In this document: positions 24,652 through 32,852 of the stretch, one piece after another
How positions within the stretch are numbered: the stretch's first letter is position 1
How the letters are laid out: every line of letters starts with the position of its first letter
NCBI GenBank assembly: GCA_038025085.1
Contig: CM076140.1
Span: 6,311,501 to 6,375,500 of the forward strand
Reading direction: 5' to 3'
Source of the DNA: Tetragonia tetragonoides
Taxonomy: Eukaryota > Streptophyta > Magnoliopsida > Caryophyllales > Aizoaceae
DNA length: 64,000 nucleotides
Program-made: the position numbers and the translations under genes
The notes under the pieces: model-generated
Databases searched by the model: none
Told to the model about the DNA's origin: nothing
What the model saw: the letters and a program-made list of their open reading frames with translations, nothing else

Positions 24652-24949
24652 ACTATAGTGGTCATGCTCCCTAGCTTGAGAGACATTAAGGGTCCATAGA
24701 TTTTCGAGAGCTTGGCGACTGACTGATGAGGCTTGTTGCCGAGGAGGTGGATGTTGCCTATGATTGGCCATGGTTTTGGTCCTGGAGGGAGTTTGGGGTG
24801 TCTGGATTTTGGAGATAAAAAGAGCAAGTGAAGCAATATGAGGATGATAGAGAGTAGCAGTACAAGTGATGATATGGAGAGATATTCCATTTTGAAGTGA
24901 TAGAAATTTCGTGAAATGTTGTTATAGCCATATGGAGTAGTGACTTGCT

Positions 24950-24957
24950 TATATATG
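24950..24957 (-). promoter_or_regulatory. Putative TATA box of P450 copy 1
   Basis: TATATAAG on the minus strand, about 60 bp before the ATG at 24890. Position and sequence fit a TATA box; nothing else supports it. Confidence 0.4.
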
Positions 24958-25353
24958 TTTGACAGTTTGCCTCTTTTTTTTTTTTTTTTTTTTTTTTTAA
25001 TGATGTTAAGACCGGGCCTCCATCAGCCCAGCCTATCCGGGGCCCAAAGCCCAGCCCAACTCAAATTGGACCAGAATTGGGTGTATAAATGACACCCCTC
25101 CATCAACTCCCAACCCCCACACCCCATACCAAGGGCCTTAACTGTTGTTGTCACCCCCTTATATATGGGTGTTACTATATACCGCCATAAAATTACTCAC
25201 CACCGCCCTTAGAATTTACAATATTGCCCCTTTCACATTTTCACCCTTTCTCCCACTCTCCCTCTCCCTCTCTAACTCTCCCACACCCACCCACTCTCAC
25301 ACCCACCCACATTCACCAACATTCTCTCACCGGCAAGCAAGGAACTACCGCAA

Positions 25354-28300
25354 ATGTCTTCCGGCGACCAAGAAGTGCCGTCGACTGTGGCCGAGGTAAA
25401 TTTTTTATGCCGCATTTTTTGAACGGGCGTCCGTGATTTACGACCCGTCCATGGAACAAGCGTCTGAAATTTCCGCCTGGACCATGGATGGGCGGAGATC
25501 GTGGACGCCGATGCCATGGATGGGCGTAAATCACGGACGCCACACCATGGATCAGGCGTCTGTTATTTACGCCCATCCATGGCATCGGCGTCCGTGATTT
25601 CCGCCCATCCATGGTCCAGGCGGAAATTTCAGACGCCTGTCCCTTGGTTCAGTCGGTTTTGATAGACGTTTGAATTTAAGATTAAGCTAACATTGTTTTC
25701 GTTGTTTTCGTTAGGTTCCTTTGGAGCGGTTCGGTGGTGATGGTGTTGATTACAGTACGCATTTCGTCACTGATGAGTTATTTGATAGTGATAGAGATGC
25801 AATTAATTGGGCAAAACAAATTGCCCTTACTATCGGGTTTGAGTTGATAATTTCGTCACACAAGAACAATGGAAGCGTAAAATTGTTAAGATGCAATCGA
25901 GGTGAACGCTACAGAGGGGAATTAAGAGACTTAGATACTGCTGCTCGGAAGAATACGAAAACAAAGGCTTGTAAATGTACGTTCCAGTTAAGAGCTGAGC
26001 AAGTGTATGGGTCCAGTAGTTGGATGATTGTCACATTGCCTGGGATTAGGGGTACGCACAACCACTACTTTGCTGTGTTTCCTGAGGGATATCGTCAGAT
26101 GAGTGGTCTTAGTCCTGGGTAAAAGCAACTCGTTCGTGACATGACTTCGGCACAAACAAAGCCATGTGCTATCTTGGCCGCTATTAAGGAAAAATTTCCC
26201 GACGACAATGCAACTACACAGCATGTGTACAACTACAGAGATCGTATAAGGAAACTTGATTTTGAAGAGAGAGATGTCATTGGTCAGTTTCATCATTTAG
26301 CTGTGGAGAATAAGTACGTACATTGGACAAGAGCCGACCCAGCTACTAATGAGGTAACTCACGTGTTCATGGCACACCCTACATCAATTCAGTTACTTTG
26401 GTCTTTCCTTGGTTGATTGGCTTAGATTCCACGTACAAAACAAACAAGTATAAGATGCCGTTTCTTGAGATAGTGGGGATGACTCCAAGCAATAAGAACT
26501 TCCTCATAGCTTATGCCATTATGAAGGATGAGACTCAGGCAAGCTATGCGTGGGTCTTAGATAAGTTGAGGATGCTTATTGGAAATGATGTACACCCAAC
26601 AGCAATTTTGACCGATCGTGAGCTAGGGTTGATGACACCTATTAGAGAGATATTTCCCGACAGTGCCCATTTGCTTTGTACATGGCACATTAACAAAGTC
26701 GTTGAAGACAAAGTGTACAGACTTTGTGGAAAAGATAAGCTCGGCGCGCAGAGGTTCAAGAACGGGAAGTGGAAATATATCATGGAAGCTTCCACAGAAG
26801 CTGAGTACGATAGAGCAGTGCGTATGATGAAGGATACTTGGAGGAATTACCCTCACGTGATATCCTATGTAGAGGAGACCTGGCTGAGATACAAAGAGAT
26901 GTTTGTGGCTGCGTGGACGAATAAGGTGCTACACCTTGGCAACACTACGACTTGCAGGGTGGAGAGTGCACATGCCGCGCTAAAACAGTGGTTGAACTCC
27001 TCAACTGGAGGTTTGGACAATGTTTGGAACAAGGTCAACAAGTCAATCGAGTCACAACTAACTGAGATCAAGTACACACTTGAAGAGTGCAGAAGACGAA
27101 GAGGTGTGATGTACTCGGGTTTCCCATTCAACTATCTGATCAGGTATGTTTCCCATTACTGCTTAGAAATATTATCGGATGAGCTGAAGAGGATGAGAGA
27201 ATTGAGTCACCAAGTATTTGATCGTTGCGGTTGTGTATTGAGATCCACTCATCAGATCCCGTGTGCGTGTGAGTTGAAAACGGCCACGGATACGGGCACG
27301 CCAATTAGCTTGAATAGTGTCCACAAAATTTGGCGAACACTCGTTATTAGTGATGCAGTGGCGATAGATACGTTTGACATGACTGAGCATCCATCTGAGG
27401 ACCATCGGTACTTTCACTCTCTCGTCCACGAGGTTAACTCAAGCGACCGGGCAGTTGTGCGCAACATATCTGTCCTTATCAATGAGCAGCTTCATCCTGA
27501 TGAAGCGAGTTACGTCGAGCCGGAAGCGAACACGACAGTCAGAGGTCGACCGAGAGGGAGTTCCTCTACCAGACGTGATCCTAGTTCATGGGAGTACTCC
27601 CAGAGGGGTCGTGGTCACCCTAGGTCATCCAGTTCGAGCCGCGGGCGTGGTCGTAGCTCATCCTCATCGAGTAACGTCGTGCGGAGTACTGGTATGAAAA
27701 CCCATAATTTATTAACATGTACATAATGTTGTTAATTACTTTTTGATAAGTACTATTAATGACTTTCTATTATATTGTCTTGCAGCTGGACACGGAATAG
27801 ATATCACTGAATTCTATCATGTTAACAAAATTCCGGGAATCATCATACCTTTCATTGAAGGATATCTCGATGTGCTTGGGGATGGTAATTGCGGTTTCCG
27901 TGTCATTGCGGACTACGTTTTCGGAGACTAAGAGCAATGGCGATTGACGAGAGTTTGCATTGCAAACGAACTCTTGGCTAACCGAGCATTGTACGAAAAC
28001 ATATACGTTGACGGGGTCGACGCTGGTTACCGCCGTATTATGTGGGACGGAGGTGCGTGTCACGATGATCACTGGATGATAGTACTTGAGGATTTGTTCC
28101 CGATTGCCAACCTCTTCAATGCAGCGATTATGTTATTCGGATACGGCAGCGGAAGGGGGTTATATGCTTGTTCCACTGTGCTACCGTTGCAAGCACCTTC
28201 GACTGCTACACGTCCAAGTAGGGAAATTGTCATAGGTCATTTAGGTGATTCGTACATGCATTATATCCGTCTGGATTTAGCCTCAGATTTCCCTGTTCCT

Positions 28301-28408
28301 CCGATATGCGCAGCATGGTTTACTTCCCGTTCTGATAGTGTCGCTGGTTGGGAGCAAATGTATGTTAGGCGAAGAGCACATTGGGATCGTTTAGCGAGGT
28401 CGACGTAA
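25354..28408 (+). pseudogene. MULE transposase fused to OTU cysteine protease (disrupted)
   Basis: Exons: 25354-25395 (MSSGDQEVPSTVAE), 25715-27691 and 27786-28408. Order: a FAR1/WRKY-GCM1-type zinc domain (RCNRG, KACKC, THNHY; 25760-26080), MULE transposase (LIGLDSTYKTNKY, ILTDRELGL, LCTWHI), a SWIM-like finger (CGCVLRSTHQIPCACEL), an S/R-G-rich linker, then an OTU domain with DGNCGFR (catalytic Cys), HWM and a C-terminal MHYIRL (His). Known roles: the transposase binds and cuts the TIRs; OTU domains are deubiquitinase-like proteases, with the role in MULEs unknown. Lesions: TAA at 26120, a 1-bp frameshift near 26395-26412, and TAA at 27929 just after the OTU Cys. Otherwise conserved, so decay is modest. 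Confidence 0.85.
25460..25636. repeat. 82-bp inverted repeat (hairpin) in the transposase first intron
   Basis: Arms 25460-25541 and 25555-25636 are complementary with about five mismatches and a 13-bp loop. Each arm holds two ATGGATGGGCG-type units and GGACGCC/GCGTCTG motifs. A transcript through the intron would fold into a long hairpin. Confidence 0.85.
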
Positions 28409-30654
28409 TTGAATGTTTTGCGTGATTGTTATATTTTTCTACTTATATCATTGTCACATTTTTGTGTGATTGTTATATTTTGCATGTTATATTTTTTCGT
28501 GATTATTGGAGGTAAATAAAACAACAAATTACAATAAAACAAAAAAGGTAAATAAGAAACAACAAATTACAATAACACAAATAACAATAACACAAATAAC
28601 AATAACAATGAAACTCCAACATAAAAATATAACAAATTCGTCTAGGGTCATATAAGTAATACATCATTTGGCAGCCCGCCAATCTCTCATATACTCCTCC
28701 ATAACCGATCGAGGACCTTCCGCTTGCTCCGGAGGAAGCAAAGTAATGAAAGACTCAAATGCGACGGCTAGACGATTCACCCACTGCAAAAAAGTAACAA
28801 TGAGTGTGAGTTCAGAGATATGTAATACGTAAAAAAATATATATTTTTAGTTAATCACTTACATAATCGTTGTTGGATCGTGGAGGAATCACAGATGCAG
28901 GTGCTGCATCTTCAGGTGGTGTCAGCAGAGGGTGGGAGTGACGGTAGTACCACTCGAGGTAGTCATTCGTACATGCTGTGGGATCTGACGTGGATGCCTG
29001 AAACCCATGGAGACCAAGAATGTAACCTCCCGGGAACATACGCCAGGAATCAGATGATACTCGTATGGGGTAGACAACCTTGTACAAACGACTGCTCCAT
29101 GACCTGATCGCTCTCTCTGGCCTAGTGATCGGGAAAGGGATACTCTGTACGTACCCGATTTGTCGTAAACAACGACCAGGCATGTACGGTTCGATAATAT
29201 CCCAATACCGTAGCCACCCCATGAATACAGTCCTCGGTACAGATGCAACCGGGTCAGAACCGTACAGCAGCCACACCACCTACGTAGAAATGTTCAAGTT
29301 ACGGTGAAGTAAAAAAAACATAGCAAACGACGAAATAAATCAAGAACACCGATAACTACATGACGTACCTCTGACGCTCGCAGCTGATCCAAGCGTCTAC
29401 GTAAGGAGTGCAGTCGAACCACGTCCTTGCCCTCAGCCTGGGCACTCCATACGCACGCACGGGGAGCCTCGCCGTCCCCGACAACCATCCGCTCCCGATG
29501 AGGTAGGAAGCAAGGAAAGTACTCATATATCCATGCCTGGAGGAGAGTTAGGCATCCGCAGATGCCCTGAGAATCCTCCCGACTAGCTATACCGAGCTGA
29601 CGATATAGGAAGGCGAGGGCAGCAGATCCCCAAGAGAACTGATGCGCCGTTCCGACACCGTCCCTCACCTCCATCACGCAGGAGGGTCTAATACGGTTAC
29701 CACTCTTGTCGACAAACAAGGTGGATCCAATAAGTAACCACATCCAACCTACCGCCTGGATGTCCTCCATTCGGTCCTCCTCTCGGCAAAGTTCAAAAAC
29801 CGACTCCGTGAGGACCCCACCGCCCTGCCAGTGGCTATGCATCAGTTCATCTAGGGTGACCCCGAGAACCTCCATGGCCGTCGCCTGCAGCTGCCCATCC
29901 CGTCCGTCACTGGAAACGAGCTGTCCCTCTACAGGAATCCGAAGAATATGCCATACATCGTGCAACATGATGGTCATCTCTCCGAACGGCATGTGGAACG
30001 AGTTCGTATCCGGCTGTCACCTTTCAACGAATGCAGATATCAGGGGGAAGTCGATATGTCTGAACATAATGTCTGTCAGGTGTGATAACCCAGTCCCCTC
30101 GATCTGCGCCCTCACCTCGGCCGACATCTCCTCTCGCCACTCACTCAGCCGCTGACAGACACTGAATCGGTTCTGACACTTCAACAGACCCCTCGTCTCT
30201 TCCCCCCCCCATATACGAGACGCTACGTGGCCCAGGAAGCTCGGTATGACGCTATCATCCGCCGGTCCACCGGCCACTTTCCCTGTAACAAGCCACGTAC
30301 TGTCGTCCTCCGCTCTAGATCGTTTGCTACTACTGGACGACCCAGTACTAACAAACTTACCGCCTCTGCCCTTCACCACGCGCCAATCTGAGGATGATTC
30401 GACGCCAATCTGATCCTCGTCCATGGAATGATCCCCAGAGTAGAACTCGTTAGATCCGTAATCGTGTTGCTCAGCCTCATATAAGTGACGGTCAGTCATC
30501 TCCCTCATCCGAACTGCCTCTCTCTGTCTCCGTACAGAGGCATCAATCCAGCGCGTCCTCGTGTGACGCGGTCCTGAACCAGCTAGTTCACTGACTAACC
30601 TCGGCATCGATTTATCGGCTCCTCCTCTCCTCTATCATTTCACATTTTTAATTA

Positions 30655-30795
30655 AACAATAATCAGTAATAAACAATTAAAATAATAATTGACAACTAAT
30701 AATAATTGTAATAACAAATAATAATAACAATAATAATATTAATAATAATAACAATAAATAATAATAATAATAACAATAATAATAACAACAATAAC

Positions 30796-30858
<63 letters not shown>
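30655..30858. repeat. (TAA)n-type microsatellite
   Basis: AT-rich trinucleotide array, AATAAT/AACAAT units becoming a pure run at about 30797-30856. It lies in the inferred first intron of the PMD gene. Confidence 0.95.
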
Positions 30859-30859
<1 letters not shown>

Positions 30860-30876
30860 CCTTTTTTCTTTTTGTC

Positions 30877-31030
30877 TCGGGCGTCTATTACAGACGCCTC
30901 ACCCATGGGTGCGGCGTCTGCAAATGGCGCCTCTACCATGGGTGGGCGTCTGCCGATCTCGCCTACCCTATGGGCGAGGCGTCTGCCGATCTCGCCTACC
31001 CCATGGGGCAGGCGGAAAGGGCAGACGCCC
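30877..31030. repeat. Right subterminal GGCGTCTG motif cluster of the MULE
   Basis: GCGTCT or its complement AGACGC occurs about seven times, mixed with CCATGGG/CCCATGG. Two copies of GGCGTCTGCCGATCTCGCC stand in tandem (about 30945-31000). Similar motifs fill the left subterminal region (25425-25640). They are candidate transposase or host-factor binding sites. Confidence 0.6.
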
Positions 31031-31185
31031 GACTCTTCGAACTCGAAAAAAAAATTCGAAAACTTACCACCCCGCCGCGATGCTCGCCGCCTCCGTCCCC
31101 GTCGCCGCCTCTGCCGCTGCCGCTAGCCCCTGACATTTCCGTTGTGATGGTGTGGTGGTGGTTTTGCCGTGAGTGGTGGTGGTTT

Positions 31186-31378
31186 TGCCGTGAGTGGTGG
31201 TGGTGGTGCGTGAGGAGAGTGAGGAAGAGAGGTGGTGGTGAGGAGAGTGAGGAAGAGAGTGAGGAATGAGTGCCGTGAGTGGTGGTGGTGGTGCCGTGAG
31301 TGGTGGTGGTGGTGCGTGAGGAGAGTGAGGAAGAGAGGTGGTGGTGAGGAGAGTGAGGAAGAGAGTGAGGAGTGAGTG
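31186..31378. repeat. 87-bp direct repeat next to the right MULE TIR
   Basis: A GTGAGTGGTGGTGG- and GAGGAAGAGAG-rich unit occurs at 31186-31272 and 31292-31378 (period 106 bp) with about one mismatch. Confidence 0.85.
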
Positions 31379-31501
31379 AGAGTGAAGGGTAAATTTGTAT
31401 TTTCCAAGGGCGGTGGTGAGTAATTTTGGGCGGTAAATAGCAATTCACTTATATATTCATCAACCACATGAATATATGGGTAGCATGTCTTGTGTGGACT
31501 T

Positions 31502-31965
31502 AGAGGTGGCCACGAGTCGTGCCGTGCCGGAGCTGGGCCGGGCTTTTTCGGAGGGAAGCACTGCTTTGGCACTGCCAACACCGTGCCGTGCCGGGCCGGG
31601 CCTGGACCCCGGGCCTAATAGCTAGGTGAAGCACGCAGTTGGACCGTCATGAAGAGAGAGAGAGAGAGCAGCTATTGAAGGGGAGAGAGAAAGCTAGAGG
31701 AGAGAGAGAAAGCTAAAGGGAAGAGAGAAAGCAACAGCAACCATTGAAACCAGCAGCCATTAAAGGAGGGGAGAGAGAAAGCCACAGGAGAGAGACAGGC
31801 TATAAGGCGGGCCAGGCTTCCTTGGAGGGAGGCACTGCTTTGGCACGGCCAGCACCGTGCCGTGCCCGTGCCTGAGCCTGGGCTCTCTCCTCGCCGGCAC
31901 AGCTTGGGCCCTCGACGGTCCGGCCAGGGCGGGCTTGGGCCTTGCCCGGCCCACTGGCCACCTCA
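31502..31965. mobile_element. hAT-type MITE, GC-rich, nested in another MITE
   Basis: The ends AGAGGTGGCCA and TGGCCACCTCA are inverted. The 8-bp flanks are GTGGACTT (31494-31501) and GTAGACTT (31966-31973), one mismatch. The interior is rich in GTGCCGTGCC and GCCGGGCC near both ends, with an AGAGAG-rich middle. Confidence 0.8.
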
Positions 31966-31995
31966 GTAGACTTAGTCCATCGTGTAACAAGTAAT

Positions 31996-32142
31996 TTTGA
32001 GGGGTGACTTCAGGTGAATTAGGGGTGGTGCCAAGTATAAATTTGAGGGATGGCTCTAGGTGAAGTAGGGGTGGCTCCACTTTTAGAGGGGGGTGACTCC
32101 AGGTGAAGTAGGGGAGAGAGGGGGGTGACTCCAGGTGAAGTA
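31996..32142. repeat. GGGGTGACTCCAGGTGAAGTA minisatellite
   Basis: About five degenerate copies of a 21-30-bp unit (GGGGTGACTx, CAGGTGAAxTAGGGG). Confidence 0.75.
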
Positions 32143-32383
32143 GGTCCACACAAGTTTTTGTAATATATGGGAGTCCCAAATCTTAAACTTGGAACCTTCA
32201 AATTAAAAGATGAGAGGATAACCATTGATAAATGCTGGGCGAAATGGGAATGTGGAAAAGCTGGGAATAGAGAACGAGCAGATATTTAGTAGCCATGAAT
32301 GTACGGAGCACTTGTTAGTTTGGTAAGTAGGAAAAACTTTTATTGTGCAATATTTTGGTTTGAACCGAAAGTTCACCCTGTTG

Positions 32384-32645
32384 GGAACTAATTATATTCG
32401 TACCAAATTAGTTTATAAAGGGATAAAGTGCTCCTAGTAATAAGTAAGATTTTTCATTCTCGAAATTCGAACTTTTAACAACTTTTGGGCAGGAACTAAT
32501 TATATTCGTACCAAATTAGTTTATAAAGGGATAAAGTGCTCCTAGTAATAAGTAAGATTTTTCATTCTCGAAATTCGAACTTTTAACCTTGTTTAAAGAA
32601 TGCTATAAGGTTGAACCACTTACACCAACCACTTGTTGGTTATGA
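32384..32645 (-). mobile_element. SINE related to the one at 15512, minus strand, with internal duplication
   Basis: Read on the minus strand it matches the 15512 SINE in order: AAGTGGTTGGTGT.AGTG, CAAGGT.AA, GTTCGAATTT (box B), GAGCACTTTATCC. The part 32384-32479 is repeated exactly at 32492-32587 (96 bp, 12-bp spacer). Target duplication and A tail were not identified. Confidence 0.6.
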
Positions 32646-32852
32646 TGTGCCTTTTTGGTAGGTATGAATTATGATGTGGGAATTGAGCATCAATTGATGT
32701 TTCGGTGGGACTAACTAATATACCCTGTGAATATAATAAAGTACATGTACCTTGGATTCTTAGTAATACATTTAAGAGCACTGCATCTACACTTCATCAA
32801 AGAAAATGATACAATTCTGTGTAACTTTATGATTTCCCCCCTTCCTAATTAA

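Larger units (their letters stand above)
17521..24890 (-). pseudogene. CYP76-like cytochrome P450, copy 1, split by a copia element
   Basis: Coding parts on the minus strand are 24890-24657, then 18990-18349 (end of exon 1) and 18129-17521 (exon 2), with a 219-bp phase-0 intron. Leaving out the insertion and one ACTAT copy, exon 1 is 292 codons in frame, followed by 202 codons. It has an N-terminal anchor ([20 protein letters not shown]), the hinge LPPGPKPWP, oxygen-binding AGTDTTS, KEAWRLHPP (ExxR), PERF and the heme loop [13 protein letters not shown]76 enzymes are ER-bound monooxygenases acting on monoterpenols and other small substrates; the substrate here is unknown. The only lesion seen is the retrotransposon, so loss is very recent. 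Odd: ETLRLHPP reads EAWRLHPP here. Confidence 0.9.
28664..31136 (-). pseudogene. Plant mobile domain (PMD) protein of the MULE, one nonsense codon
   Basis: Exons on the minus strand: 31136-31068 (MSGASGSGRGGDGD...), 30631-29369, 29279-28863 and 28783-28664, all joining in phase 0 for about 622 residues. Recognisable PMD features: LVERxxPDTNSFHMPFGEM, TIMLHDVWHIL, VEGQLVS, LRQIGYVQSIP. An S/K-rich region precedes it. PMD proteins occur as host genes (MAIN/MAIL type, needed for silencing and genome stability in Arabidopsis) and inside transposons. The only break seen is TGA at 30017-30019, where relatives have Trp (TGG). It is convergent with the transposase gene, and the (TAA)n tract lies in its first intron. 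The tiny first exon and its start are inferred from splice sites. Confidence 0.78.
25168..31448. mobile_element. Mutator-like element carrying transposase-OTU and a convergent PMD gene
   Basis: Terminal inverted repeats of about 67-69 bp (25168-25236 and 31382-31448) share ACCGCC..AAAATTACTCACCACCGCCCTT. The flanks TTATATATG (25159-25167) and TTATATATT (31449-31457) match at 8 of 9 bp, as for a Mutator target duplication. Inside are two convergent genes: transposase plus OTU on the plus strand and a plant mobile domain protein on the minus strand, meeting at 28409-28663. Subterminal regions are rich in GGCGTCTG/CAGACGCC motifs. Point mutations have inactivated both genes, but the ends are well kept. 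The outermost 10 bp of the two TIRs align imperfectly, so each border could be off by 1-2 bp. Confidence 0.88.
31489..32154. mobile_element. Small MITE (CTTGTGTGGACTTAGTCC ends), invaded by an hAT MITE
   Basis: Its left end CTTGTGTGGACTT is cut at 31501 by the hAT element and resumes as AGTCCATCG at 31974. Its right end is GGTCCACACAAG at 32143-32154. The related element at 41164-41287 has the same termini uninterrupted. The interior holds G-rich tandem repeats. Target duplication not found. Confidence 0.55.

Noticed and set aside
24978..25158. GC-rich GGGCCCAAAGCCCAGCCC stretch between P450 copy 1 and the MULE as a promoter element
   Set aside because: No matching second copy, TATA box or gene start in the right orientation; left unassigned.
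28880..30155. Plus-strand frames of 75-149 codons opposite the PMD gene
   Set aside because: Shadows of the PMD exons, whose frame gives recognisable protein motifs.
30872..31581. Several overlapping 74-152-codon frames near the right MULE end
   Set aside because: GC-rich repeats open all frames; only the short MSG exon fits splice sites and phase.
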